In this document: positions 22,338 through 35,450 of the stretch, piece by piece
Layout of the letters: every line of letters starts with the position of its first letter
Position numbering within the stretch: position 1 is the stretch's first letter
DNA from: Tillandsia leiboldiana
Taxonomy: Eukaryota > Streptophyta > Magnoliopsida > Poales > Bromeliaceae
Length of the DNA: 64,000 bases
Assembly (NCBI GenBank): GCA_029204045.2
Contig: CM055071.1
Location: 18,820,867 to 18,884,866 of the forward strand
Direction of reading: 5' to 3'
Position numbers and translations under genes: made by a program
The notes under the pieces: generated by a model
Told to the model about the DNA's origin: nothing
What the model saw: the letters and a program-made list of their open reading frames with translations, nothing else
Databases searched by the model: none

Positions 22338-25300
22338 TGTCACGCCCCGGGGTCGAAACTGCGACCCGGGCTCACTAACAGATCCGCCATCTGTACGGAA
22401 ACTGCCGTACAGACGACGTCTAACCTGCAGAAAGAATCAACTACAGAGATACAGATATCAGAGCGGAAAGTAACGACTAAAACTGAAGTCCAAACACTGT
22501 ACAACTGAAAATAATACAATATCCATCTCCCCAAATACTATCATAAACAAAGTCCTCTGATACAAAACTCAAAAGGGAGGTATCTCCAATGAATACATCA
22601 GTGTACAGACTCTCGATACAAGAATATCCTCACTACAACAGTCTCTCAAACTGTAAAATAAAGTACACTCTATACCTCACAACAAAGGTCTCTCAACAGA
22701 GGAAAAAGAAGAAAACTAATCTACTGAAGCTCTCCTCTGAAGGGGTACCGCTACACTCCAATGACGGGTAGGGAACTAGCTCGCGACTCCCTCGCCTCGG
22801 TCAGAAGGATCAGCAACTGGAGCAACGGAACAGGAGGAGAAGTTCCTGGGAAAAAGACACCACGACGGGTGTGAGAACTACTTCCCACAGTAGTTTCTCA
22901 GTGGGTGCCGTCAACAAGCCCAACGGTCTGCCCACCAAGTCTACTAGAGGCAAAGATAACAACGCAATGCAAACTGAAACAAGAAAAGCTGGAGCTACTC
23001 TACAGCTACCAGCCTCTATCTAGATACTCCAAAAGTGGAGCAGATGAAAGTAAATGAGACCACTCGCACCCATGGTGCTCAATCGACCCAAACGAACTGA
23101 CTACCTCAAAGGTCCAGTCAAGCCTGCGCCCGTCGACTAGGAACGCTCCTGCCCACTACCACACATCCCCATGAGGACGGGATTTACGTGGGGCGCCTGT
23201 CCTACTAACTCATCCCTCGCGCAAAACTGCCTCAACAGGCCCATCGTTGCCTCAACTGCGGAAAACTGCCTCAAGGCCAACCATCGTATCCACAGCGGCA
23301 TCTCAGGACGCGACTCCAACTGAGTAGAACGGCGCGGCATAGAGTATCAAACATTGGCATATGCAGGCTAGTCAAAATCCACGCTCACTCTCAGAACGGT
23401 AGGGCTCAAGATCCCCAAATACCTCGCACAACAGTCGGAGCACTCTCGACGACTCGGCTGCTCGGCTAACTCGAAACACGAGACACTAGCCACACCAACG
23501 GCTCGCAGCACAAGGCTCACTGGCTGGAGATACTCCACAGCCAGGGACGACCCACAACTCAGGGTAACAAAACAGGTCGGACAACACTCAACGACCTGGG
23601 ACCACCGTCAACCCCAACGGTTCCCAACAAGACGGACCGGAAGATACTCGACGGCCCGGACTGCCGTCTGCGCAACGGCTCCCTCCACGACGGCACAACA
23701 GGGAAAAAGACCTCCCGGGACTACCGTTTACCCAAACGGCTCCCGGCACAGATAAGCAACCCAGTACAACTACCAGACTCCACTCTGCTCCCAGGCAAGA
23801 GTGTAAAAGCATCCCACACTAAAAGCAAGTCCCGACCTCTCGGCCCACTACCCGGGCGAGAAAACACTATGTCCAGGGATGAAGGAACAGTGTGGATGTC
23901 TAAGCATAAATAACCCGAGCCCAAGTGAGGGTTTTCTACTAGTCTGGTTACACATACAACATATGACGGGGGTGCTAGGTCAAGTTCCAAGATAACTACT
24001 TTAACAGATAATAAAGGGATAGCCATTCCAACAATCTAGCATGCTACACAAGGAAATAACTATCATGCATAGTCCTACATCAATAGAATTAATGTACATT
24101 CCATAAAACTTGGAGATAAGGCCACCCACCTCGATTTGCCACCAATTGCTCGTAGACACTTGCAATTGGCCTCCACGCGATCCGCACGCAAAACGATGTC
24201 CGCTGCCGGAGTCCGCACGCAAAACGGTGCACGGTGCCAGATCCGCACGAAACGGAGTCCTGCACGCAAACGGTGCCCGTGGGAGTCCGCACGCAAAACG
24301 GTGCACGGGCCAGGATCTGCACGCAACGGAGTCCGCACGCAAACGGTGCACGGTGCCGGAGTCCGCACGCAAACGGTGTCCGCACGCAAACGGTGCACGG
24401 TGCCGGAGTCCGCACGCAAAAACGGTGCACGGTGCGGAGTCCGCACGCAAACGGAGTCCGTACGCAAAACGGTGCACGGTGCGGAGTCCGCACGCAAAAC
24501 GGTGCACGGTGCCGGAGTCCGCACGCAAAACGGTGTCCGCACGCAAAACGGTGCACGGTGCCGGAGTCCGCACGCAAACGGTGCACGGTGCCGGAGTCCG
24601 CCGCAAAACGGTGTCCGCACGCAAAACGTGCACGGTGCCGAGTCCGCACGTAAAACGGAGTCCGCACGCAAAACGGTGCACGGTGCCGGAGTCCGCACGC
24701 AAAACGGAGTCCGCACGCAAAACGGTGCACGGTGCCGGAGTCCCACGCAAAACGGTGCACGGTGCCCAACACAGAAAAGAGCAAGAGGGTTAATTACAGT
24801 CCAAAAGGTCGCCCCGAAAACTGTACAAAAATACAGAAAACCAACACACGGACCTACCCACTGCGCCGCCGTCGCCGAAACGCTCCCCCACGAAAAACTC
24901 GCGCGCTCCACGAGGTCCACGGCGCGCCGCCGCACATCCCACAACCTCCCTCCTCACTCTCTCTCGCTCTCGGTGAAGAGGAACCGAAGAAGGAGAAGAA
25001 GTGGCTTGCGGGGAGGAAGAAGAAGAAGAAAAAGAGGAAAAGGGGAGGGGGCGGTCCACGGTGCACGGTGCACCGTGCACCGCCGGTGCACCACACCCAC
25101 CCGGGTGCACCCGCCCACGCAAGAGGAAGGGCGGCCACGTGGCCGCGTCCCTGCGCGCCACGCGGCCGCGCAGCTCACGCGCCACACGGGCGCGTGACAC
25201 CGGGCCGCCCACAGGCGCGGACACGCGCCCGTGACACGGGCGGGCGCCCCAGCGCCCCGCGCGGGCGCCAACTGGGGTCCGCCACGTGGCGGCCCCCACG

Positions 25301-25945
25301 TGGCCGCGCATGGTGCGCCTGCCCCGACGCGCGCAGAGGCGCGCCCTGTCGCGTCAGCCGCGCCTCGCCTGACGCGCCGCAGCCTCCTCGGGATCCGCGC
25401 CACGCGTCTCGATCCGCGTGCCGCTTTGCCTCGAAAAGCGCGCACGCCTACCGGACTCCAAATCCAACAAATAAATAGTCCATCCTTAGCGATTTCGCGC
25501 GCTGAGTCCAGAAATGATGTCCGCTTCTCCAAATTCTCACCCGAAAATTTGCCGAATGCCCACTCGATCCGATTTTCGCGCCCGGTCCATTTTAAAGTCG
25601 ATTTGCCCAATTCCAACTCTAAAAATTCCCCCGAAGGCGACCGGAGAGGTAAACTTTTATCCGGACTTCACCCGGAGTCTAATTTTGACATCTGAATCGC
25701 GCGAAAACACTTCTAAACAACCGACGGGTCTCCAACTTCCCACGGGGTCTCAATTTAAGCCCGAAGTCCACCACTTGTGTCCAAATTGCGCGCAACCCAC
25801 GCAGGCCTCCAGTGATGCAAGCAAATCCCAAATTGCATCACAAATCCATTTCTGGGCCCCCAACAACGCGCACCAACACCCCCAACGGCGACCGAAAGCT
25901 GCCCAACAACCAGCAACCCTACGCGGGGGATTCCAGGACCTCACA
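22338..25945 (-). mobile_element. 3' LTR of B (second copy)
   Basis: Copy of 7486-11138 with scattered one-base losses. The 31-bp minisatellite lies at 24195-24770 and the PPT follows at 25946. Confidence 0.9.
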
Positions 25946-26670
25946 TCTCCCCCACTAAAAGAAAGTTTCGTCCTCGAAACTAGATCAAGCCCATCAGGAG
26001 TCAAGAATACCACGCTAGGTATCAAACAATACGCCTCCAGCTCCCCCACTCGCTCCTCGTGATTACTCCGCAACAACAACAACAAGTACGGCATGACCCG
26101 ATGTGCAATTCTCTCATCTCTCGAGCCAGAAATTGCAACGGGCGTCCCTCGTACTCCAATAATCACGGATCTCAAGGGGCAAGTAAATCACGGGCGAGAA
26201 AAACACATCACTACTGAGCTGAGACGTGAAAAACCAAGGGCTCCACTAAAAGGCTGGGGGAAAACTGAGATCACCACAAGTGTAATACGCACCAAACCAC
26301 ACATGGTGCCACCCTCAACAAGCCGACCCGAAGCATACCCGCAGACTCGTCCAATAAGGAAGGGAAATCCAATAAGTTGGGGTCTTCACTCGGTCACTTC
26401 CCGATCCAAAACCACCCGAGTGGACTACTCAACTGCAGGCTACCCTCAAAAGGGATCCTCAAGAGACACAATCTCGTGCCACAGTTGGTCGCTCAACATG
26501 CTAAATCCCAACGGACCCACGGGTCGAAGTCGATCCCTCAACTCATAAAGAACACCCCTAACGGGGACCAAACCGTCGGTGAACGGGACTGAAACTGGCT
26601 CACAAGGCGATCATAAAGCTGATGCCCAACTCGCGGTCAAAAGTCCAAAACATCCAAAAGACTTTCACCG

Positions 26671-27013
26671 TTGTGTACCTACAACGTGGCATCACTGCCG
26701 TGCACCCACGGCGTGGCATTACTGCCGTGTAACAACGGCGTGGCCTCACTGCCGTGCGCCACCGGCGTGGCATCACCACCATGTATCAACGGTGTGGCAT
26801 CACCACCGCGTATCAACGGAGTGGCATCACTGCCGGATATCAACCGTGGCATCACTGTCGTGTACCAACGGCGTGGCATCACTGCGTGTAACAACGGCGT
26901 TGCCATCATCACTGCCGTGCCCAACGGCGTGGCATCACTGCCGTGTAACAACGGCGTGGCATCACTGCCGTGCGCCAACGCGTGGCATCACCACCGTGTA
27001 TCAACGGAGTGGT
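26671..27013 (-). repeat. 27-bp array of B (second copy)
   Basis: Copy of 11866-12225 with one-base losses that shift its frame. Confidence 0.85.
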
Positions 27014-27842
27014 AACCCAAGCATCAGGCCTCAGATCCTCACAGTACTATACCCAACACTACCTCGAAATCCCGGAGCTGAGGAAGAGCCAAAGATCAAC
27101 AGGCAAAAAAAACCAGGCCCCAACTGCACTGGGCAGGACCAATAACACCCATCTATGTGCAACACGTGATCAGGTATCTGAACCTCACGAGCACAAGCTA
27201 AGGGTACTATCTCTAGCCCATACATCGATGCAAGTCCCTAGCACTCTCACAGCTATGTCGGAGAACCCTCAACGACTCAACTCGCAGCAACACCCACTCA
27301 TAGGCGGAGAAGAACCGACTGTCGCGGCCAAAATCCAAAAATCCCGATAGGACCGGTGCCTAGAACCCCCAATCCAACAAGAACGACTCTAGGCTCAGTC
27401 TATTGAAGTTTTCGCTCCTTTACCGTTCAGGGATCGGTCCCTCTCGTTTAAAGAGGGAAACGATGTCAACAAGCAACTCACGGCTGGAGACGCTCCCGGT
27501 AGTCCATCAGGACGAACTCGACGCCATCAATCTCGGCGTCCTGTCAGATTCATCTCAATCTCACTAAAATAACCACCTGGTAACTCGGACGGAGGTGAAA
27601 ATCGCCTCAACAGGCCAAACCTTCGCCACTCACTAGGCGGCATACGCCACTCATTGGGCGGCATCACCCCTTACTGGGCGGCATCGCCTCTCACTGGGCG
27701 GCATCGCCCCTCGTAGCTCGGCCAGTGGAAATGATCCTCCTGGTACTTCGGCCAGGGAAAATGTCCTCCTGGTAACTCGGCCAGGGCATGCGCCCACCTG
27801 GTAACTCGGCCAGGGGCAACGCATCCATCTGGTTGCTCGGCC

Positions 27843-29608
27843 AGTGATAATTATCCAATCTGGTAACTCGGCCAGTGATAATTATCCACCTGGTAACTCG
27901 GCCAGTGATAATATCCATCTGGTAACTCGGCCAGTGGTAATTATCCACCTGGTAACTCGGCCAGTGATAATTATCCACCTGGTAACTCGGCCAGTGATAA
28001 TTATCCATCTGGTAACTCGGCCAGTGATAATTATCCACCTGGTAACTCAGCCAGTGATAATTATCCACCTGGTAACTCGGCCAGTGATAATATCCACCTG
28101 GTAACTCGGCCAGTGATAATTATCCACCTGGTAACTCGGCCAGTGATAATTATCCACCTGGTAACTCGGCCAGTGATAATTATCCATCTGGTAACTCGGC
28201 AGTGATAATTATCCATCTGGTAACTCGGCCCAGTGATAATTATCCCACCTGGTAACTCGGCCAGTGATAATTATCCACCTGGTAACTCGGCCAGTGATAA
28301 TTATCCATCTGGTAACTCGGCCAGTGATAATTATCCACCTGGTAACTCGGCCAGTGATAATTATCCATCTGGTAACTCGGCCAGTGATAATTATCCACCT
28401 GGTAACTCGGCCAGTGATAATTACCATCTGGTAACTCGGCCAGTGATAATTATCCACCTGGTAACTCAGCCAGTGATAATTATCCACCTGGTAACTCGGC
28501 CAGTGATAATTATCCATCTGGTAACTCGGCCAGTGATAATTATCCACCTGGTAACTCGGCCCAGTGATAATTATCCACCTGGTAACTCGGCCAATGATAA
28601 TTATCCATCTGGTAACTCGGCCAGTGATAATTATCCACCTGGTAACTCGGCCAGTGATAATTATGCATCTGGTAATTCGGCCAGTGATATTATCCACCTG
28701 GTAACTCGGCCAGTGATAATTATCCATCTGGTAACTCGGCCAGTGATAATTATCCACCTGGTAACTCGGCCAGTGATAATTATCCATCTGGTAACTCGGC
28801 CAGTGATAATTATCCACCTGGTAACTCGGCCAGTGATAATTATCCATCTGGTAACTCGGCCAGTGATAATTATCCATCTGGTAACTCGGCCAGTGATAAT
28901 TATCCACCTGGTAACTCGGTCAGTGATAATTATCCACCTGGTAACTCGGCCAGTGATAATTATCCACCTGGTAACTCGGCCAGTGATAATTATCCACCTG
29001 GTAACTCGGCCAGTGATAATTATCCACCTGGTAACTCGGCCAGTGATAATTATCCATCTGGTAACTCGGCCAGTGATAATTATCCATCTGGTAACTCGGC
29101 CAGTGATAATTATCCACCTGGTAACTCGGCCAGTGATAATTATCCACCTGGTAACTCGGCCAGTGATAATTATCCATCTGGTAACTCGGCCAGTGATAAT
29201 TATCCACCTGGTAACTCGGCCAGTGATAATTATCCATCTGGTAACTCGGCCAGTGATAATTATCCACCTGGTAACTCGGCCAGTGATAATTATCCATCTG
29301 GTAACTCGGCCAGTGATAATTATCCACCTGGTAACTCGGCCAGTGATAATTATCCATCTGGTAACTCGGCCAGTGATAATTATCCACCTGGTAACTCGGC
29401 CAGTGATAATTATCCATCTGGTAACTCGGCCAGTGATAATTATCCACCTGGTAACTCAGCCAGTGATAATTATCCACCTGGTAACTCGGCCAGTGATAAT
29501 TATCCATCTGGTAACTCGGCCAGTGATAATTATCCACCTGGTAACTCGGCCAGTGATAATTATCCATCTGGTAACTCGGCCAGTGATAATTATCCACCTG
29601 GTAACTCA
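27843..29608 (-). repeat. 30-bp array of B (second copy)
   Basis: Same length and unit order as 13046-14815, including the rare TATGCATCTGGTAATTCGG unit (28664) and the GTGGTAATTAT unit (27934). Frame breaks caused by single-base indels cluster before 28690. Confidence 0.93.
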
Positions 29609-30172
29609 GCCAGGGAAAATGCCCTCCTGGTGACTCAGTCAGGGAAAATGCCCTCCTGGTAACTCAGCAAGGGAAAATGCCCTCCTGGTAACTCAGCCAG
29701 GGAAAATGCTCTCCTGTTGACTCAGCCAGGGAAAATGCCCTCCTGGTAACTCAGCCAGGGAAAATGCCCTCCTGGTGACTCAGCCAGGGAAAATGCCCTC
29801 CTGGTAACTCAGCCAGGGAAAACGCTCTCCTGGTAACTCAGCCAGCGAAAATGCCCTCCTGGTAACTCAGCCAGGGAAAACGCTCTCCTGGTAACTCAGC
29901 CAGGAAAAACGCCCTCCTGGTGACTCAGCCAGGGAAAATGCCCTCCTGGTAACTCAGCCAGGGAAAATGCCCTCCTGGTAACTCAGCCAGGGAAAACGCT
30001 CTCCTGGTAACTCAGCCAGGAAAAAACGCCCTCCTGGTGACTCAGCCAGGGAAAATGCCCTCCTGGTAACTCAGCCAGGGAAAATGCCCTCCTGGTAACT
30101 CAGCCAGGGAAAATGCCCTCCTGGTGACTCAGCCAGGGAAAATGCCCTCCTGGTAACTCAGCCAGGGAAAAT
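29609..30172 (-). repeat. 29-bp array of B (second copy)
   Basis: Copy of 14816-15375 with almost no differences. Confidence 0.92.
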
Positions 30173-30297
30173 GCGTCCTTTTCACAACACGACGTCTCAG
30201 GGGTATCGCCACCCACTGCACAACTACAAACGTCAGGACACAACAACCATACGACCCAATCCAGCGAAAGTCTAAGACATGTCATCCATTCCATAGC

Positions 30298-30493
30298 ATT
30301 ATGTTGTCTGCAACCAACATAATCGATTTAGGAGAATAAACATGCCAAACTCTCATCCCGTCTCTTGGGAGAGGTAAAAACTCAATCAGGACTCTCGCTA
30401 AAAGTCACGACTCTCACGTAGTCATTCTAATATCCAACCACAAGCCTAGGGTTTCTAAGTCCACCACGACCTACAACCTAGGCTCTGATACCA
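30298..30493 (-). other. Leader hairpin and PBS of B (second copy)
   Basis: Hairpin arms 30298-30306 and 30315-30323; PBS 30481-30493. Identical to the first copy. Confidence 0.8.
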
Positions 30494-30501
30494 CTCTAAT
30501 C

Positions 30502-33500
30502 TGTCACGCCCCGGGGTCGAAACTGCGACCCGGGCTCACTAACAGATCCGCCATCTGTACGGAAACTGCCGTACAGACGAAGCGTCTAACCTGCAGAAAG
30601 AATCAACTACAGAGATACAGATATCAGAGCTGAAAGTAAATGACTAAAACTGAAGTCCAAACACTGTACAACTGAAAATAATACAATATCCATCTCCCCA
30701 AATACTATCATAAACAAAGTCCTCTGATACAAAAACTCAAAAGGGAGGTATCTCCAATGAATACATCAGTGTACAGACTCTCGATACAAGAATATCCTCA
30801 CTACAACAGTCTCTCAAACTGTAAAATAAAGTACAACTCTATACCTCACAACAAAGGTCTCTCAACAGAGGAAAAAGAAGAAAACTAATCTACTGAAGCT
30901 CTCCTCTGAAGGGGTACCGCTACACTCCAATGACGGGTAGGGAACTAGCTCGCGACTCCCTCGCCTCGGTCAGAAGGATCAGCAACTGGAGCAACAGGAA
31001 CAGGAGGAGAAGTTCCTGGGGAAAAAGACACCACGACGGGTGTGAGAACTACTTCCCACAGTAGTTCTCAGTGGGTGCCGTCAACAAGCCCAACGGTCTG
31101 CCCACCAAGTCTACTAGAGGCCAAAGATAACAACGCAATGCAAACTGAAACAAGAAAAGCTGGAGCTACTCTACAGCTACCATGCCTCTATCTAGATACT
31201 CCAAAAAGTGGAGCAGATGAAAGTAAATGAGACCACTCGCACCCAAGGTGCTCAATTGACCCAAACGAGCTGACTACCTCAAAGGTCCAGTCAAGCCTGC
31301 GCCCGTCGACTAGGAACGCTCCTGCCCACTACCACACATCCCCATGAGGACGGGATTTACGTGGGGCGTCCTGTCCTACTAACTCATCCCTCGCGCAAAA
31401 CTGCCTCAACAGGCCCATCGTTGCCTCAACTGCGGAAAACTGCCTCAACAGGCCAACCATCGTATCCACAGCGGCATCTCAGGACGCGACTCCAACTGAG
31501 TAGAACGGCGCGGCATAGAGTATCAAACATTGGCATATGCAGGCTAGTCAAAATCCACGCTCACTCTCAGAACGGTAGGGCTCAAGGTCCCCAAATACCT
31601 CGCACAACAGTCGGAGCACTCTCGACGACTCGGCTGCTCGGCTAACTCGAAACACGAGACAATAGCCACACCAATGGCTCGCAGCACAAGGCTCACTGGC
31701 TGGAGATACTCCACAGCCAGGGACGACCCACAACTCAGGGTAACAAAACAGGTCGGACAACACTCAACGACCTGGGACCACCGTCAACCCCAACGGTTCC
31801 CAACAAGACGGACCGGAAGATACTCGACGGCCCGGGACTGCCGTCTGCGCAACGGCTCCCTCCACGACGGCACAACAGGGAAAAAAGACCTCCCGGGACT
31901 ACCGTTTACCCAAACGGCTCCCGGGCACAGATAAGCAACCCAGTACAACTACCAGACTCCACTCTGCTCCCAGGCAAGAGTGTAAAAGCATCCCACACTA
32001 AAAGCAAGTCCCGACCTCTCGGCCCACTACCCGAGCGAGAAAACACTATGTCCAGGGATGAAGGAACAGTGTGGATGTCTAAGCATAAATAACCCTAGCC
32101 CAAGTGAGGGTTTTCTACTAGTCTGGTTACACATACAACATATGACGGGGGTGCTAGGTCAAGTTCCAAGATAACTACTTTAACAGATAATAAAGGGATA
32201 GCCATTCCAACAATCTAGCATGCTACACAAGGAAATAAACTATCATGCATAGTCCTACATCAATAGAATTAATGTACATTCCATAAAACTTGGAGATAAG
32301 GCCACCCACCTCGATTTGCCACCAATTGCTCGTAGACACTTGCAATTGGCCTCCACGCGATCCGCACGCAAAACGATGTCCGCTGCCGGAGTCCGCACGC
32401 AAAATGGTGCACGGTGCCAGGATCCGCACGCAAAACGGAGTCTGCACGCAGAACGGTGCACGGTGCCGGAGTACGCACGCAAAACGGTGCACGGTGCCAG
32501 GATCTGCACGCAAAACGGAGTCCGCACGCAAAACGGTGCACGGTGCCGGAGTCCGCACGCAAAACGGTGTCCGCACGCAAAACGGTGCACGGTGCCGGAG
32601 TCCGCACGCAAAACGGTGCACGGTGCCGGAGTCCGCACGCAAAACGGTGCACGGTGCCGGAGTCCGCACGCAAAACGGTGCACGGTGCTGGAGTCCGCAC
32701 GCAAAACGGTGCACGGTGCCGGAGTCCGCACGCAAAACGGTGCACGGTGCCGGAGTCCGCACGCAAAACGGAGTCCGCACGCAAAACGGTGCACGGTGCC
32801 GGAGTCCGCACGCAAAACGGAGTCCGCACACAAAACGGTGCACGGTGCCGGAGTCCGCACGCAAAACGGTGCACGATGCCCAACACAGAAAAGAGCAAGA
32901 GGGTTAATTACAGTCCAAAAGGTCGCCCCGAAAACTGTACAAAAATACAGTAAAACCAACACACGGGACCTACCCGACTGCGCCGCCGTCGCCGAAACGC
33001 TCCCCACGAAAAAACTCGCGCGCTCCACGAGGTCCACGGCGCGCCGCCGCACATCCCACAACCTCCCTCCTCACTCTCTCTCGCTCTCGGGTGAAGAAGG
33101 AACCGAAGAAGGAGAAGAAGTGGCTTGCGGGGAGGAAGAAGAAGAAGAAAAAGAGGAAAAGGGGAGGGGGCGGTCCACGGTGCACGGTGCACCGTGCACC
33201 GGCCGGTGCACCACACCCACCCGGGTGCACCCGGCCCACGCAAGAGGAAGGGCGGCCACGTGGCCGCGTCCCTGCGCGCCACGCGGCCGCGCAGCTCACG
33301 CGCCACACGGGCGCGTGACACCGGGCCGCCCACAGGCGCGGGACACGCGCCCGTGACACGGGCGGGCGCCAACTGGGGTCCGCCACGTGGCGGCCCCCAC
33401 GTGGCCCGCGCATGGTGCGCCTGCCCCGACGCGCGCAGAGGCGCGCCCTGTCGCGTCAGCCGCGCCTCGCCTGACGCGCCGCAGCCTCCTCGGGATCCGC

Positions 33501-34049
33501 GCCACGCGCGTCTCGATCCGCGTGCCGCTTTGCCTCGAAAAGCGCGCACGCCTACCGGACTCCAAATCCAACAAATAAATAGTCCATCCTTAGCGATTTC
33601 GCGCGCTGAGTCCAGAAATGATGTCCGCTTCTCCAAATTCTCACCCGAAAATTTACCGAATGCCCACTCGATCCGATTTTCGCGCTGGGTCCATTTTTAA
33701 AGTCCGATTTGCCCAATTCCAACTCTAAAAATTCCCGAAGGTGACCGGAGAGGTAAACTTTTATCCGGACTTCACCCGGAGTCTAATTTTGACATCTGAA
33801 TCGCGCGAAAACACTTCTAAACACCCTACGGGTCCTCCAACTTCCCACGGGGTCTCAATTTAAGCCCGAAGTCCACCACTTGTGTCCAAATTGCGCGCAT
33901 CCCACGCAGGCCTCCAGTGATGCAAGCAAATCCCAAATTGCATCACAAATCCATTTCTGGGCCCCCAACACGCGCACCAACACCCCCAACGGTGACCGAA
34001 AGCTGCCCAACAACCAGCAACCCTACGCGGGGGATTCCAGGACCTCACA
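30502..34049 (-). mobile_element. 5' LTR of B (second copy)
   Basis: Copy of 15702-19280 without the insertion noise seen at 17570-18190, so this is the better representative of the 5' LTR. The minisatellite lies at 32375-32880. Confidence 0.92.
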
Positions 34050-34054
34050 CAGGA

Positions 34055-34344
34055 GGCTGGGGCCGCGGGAGTCGTGATGGTCTCCCTGAACTGGCCTGTC
34101 CATCATCATCTGGGGCTGGGCGTTTCCTGTCTGGACGTTGCTCTGAAGCCCCGGCCCCCTCGCCAACCGCCAAGTCATCCCTCTGTGCCAGTAACTGCTC
34201 CAGGCGCTGCTCCTGACGAAAGCTCCTTGCCACAAACTGGGTCATCAAAGCCCGCAGTTCTCCCAACTCGGCGGATACCGTCCGCTCAGACTCCTCGGAA
34301 GGTGCGGGGGTACCCCTGGTGGGTGAACGACGACGCGGAGACAT
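34055..34344 (-). pseudogene. Gag N-terminus of C, lacking the capsid core
   Basis: ATG at 34344 (MSPRRRSPTRGTPAPSEESE), open to the B insertion. Residues 25-55 form a short predicted coiled coil (ELGELRALMTQF, EQRLEQLLAQRDD). The sequence then passes directly into the KRPAP tail that in D follows the capsid core. About 190 residues containing the retrotransposon gag domain are missing, an internal deletion older than the B insertion. With the protease deletion, this makes C itself look non-autonomous. Confidence 0.75.
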
Positions 34345-34417
34345 CCTGCCACGGTAAACCAAAAATCAGCAACAAAACCCCACAAGACCCAATCTAGCGA
34401 AAGTCAAAGACATCCCC

Positions 34418-34472
34418 CTATTTCGGTAACTTTATGTTGTCTGCAGCCAACATAATTGTTCAACAGAAATAG
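34418..34472 (-). other. Leader hairpin of C with CTGCAG loop
   Basis: Outer arms CTATTTC (34418-34424) and GAAATAG (34466-34472), inner arms TTATGTTG (34432-34439) and CAACATAA (34448-34455), loop TCTGCAGC. The outer stem differs in sequence from that of A and D but still pairs. Confidence 0.6.
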
Positions 34473-34616
34473 AATATGTCGATCCCTCTTCACTCACTGG
34501 AAGTGTCAAATGACCCAAAATCACCGACTTTCGCAAAATATCACGCAACTCACAGCCTATCATCCTAGGGTCTGCCAAAAGCCTAGGGTTTCCCTAAGTC
34601 CCAACTGACCTATCCC

Positions 34617-34629
34617 TAAGCTCTGATAC
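34617..34629 (-). other. Degenerate primer-binding site of C
   Basis: Minus strand TAGTATCAGAGCT, with changes from TGGTATCAGAGCC. Located 10 bases from the LTR edge at 34640. Confidence 0.75.
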
Positions 34630-34639
34630 TAAACTAATC

Positions 34640-35450
34640 TGTCACGCCCCGGGTGTAAACCAGAACCCTGGCCCGTCCACAGATCCGCCGTGCACACAGA
34701 ATTTCCCGTGTACACGAAGCGCGGTAACCTGCTCAGATATAAAAGAAATAATAAAGGAGCATAAAACAGAGCTAAAATAAAGCTACCACATCTCAGACTA
34801 CACCTGGAAAGTAAATGCAAAGTAAAAACTCTCAAAATATACAAGTGTCTCTCCCAGCTCACCGAATAAGTACAAACAGCTGGCAAGAGCCAGACCCAAA
34901 ATAATCTACAACTGTCTGAGAAAATAAAAAGGGTACAACTGGTACACCGCTACGCTCACAGTCGGGTAGATGAACTATCTAATCCGCTATCCTCTCACCT
35001 CGATCTGCCCAAGACGGCCCTGCAACTCCCGCAGAAGACTCTGCAAAACAAGGGGAAAAAGAAAAGAGAGATAATGGGGGGGGTGAGAACTACTATATAA
35101 AACAGTAGTCTCCCCTAGTGGGCAAAACCTCAAACTCTGACGGCCCACTAGGACTACTAGAGGCAAAAGAGGAAAAACCGTAGTAAACTATAAAGGCTAC
35201 TGATAAGGAAAACTATCACTACTATGCCTCTAAATGCAGTATCAAAAGAGATGACTGTATGTATGCATCAGAAAACCGTATCTGTCCAAATAACCCAATC
35301 ATGTGCCACCAGTAAAACTGGCAATGCCTGCTCAGCGGAATCTGCACACAAGGCTCGAAACCGCGGGATCGGCTCGCACGGCTCGCATCCCAACATAAGT
35401 ATCAGACCGGCACACAATGCTGGGTCCGAAAAGCCTACCTCCAGAGTGGC
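34640..35450 (-). mobile_element. 5' LTR of C, proximal 811 bp
   Basis: Ends at the GTGGC target site of insertion I (35446-35450). Contains the U5 hairpin at 34689-34716. Continues at 38941. Confidence 0.9.
34689..34716 (-). other. U5 hairpin of LTR C
   Basis: Arms CGTGCACAC (34689-34697) and GTGTACACG (34708-34716); the single mismatch is a G-U pair in the sense RNA. The homologue in H (49128-49155) has an 11-pair stem. Confidence 0.65.

Larger units (their letters stand above)
22338..34049 (-). mobile_element. Element B (second assembly copy)
   Basis: 3' LTR 22338-25945, internal 25946-30480, PBS 30481-30493, 5' LTR 30502-34049, flanked by CAGGA at 22333-22337 and 34050-34054. It sits at the same base of the gag of C as the copy at 7486-19280. 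SNPs that distinguish 5' from 3' LTR in the first copy distinguish them in the same way here. Confidence 0.92.
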
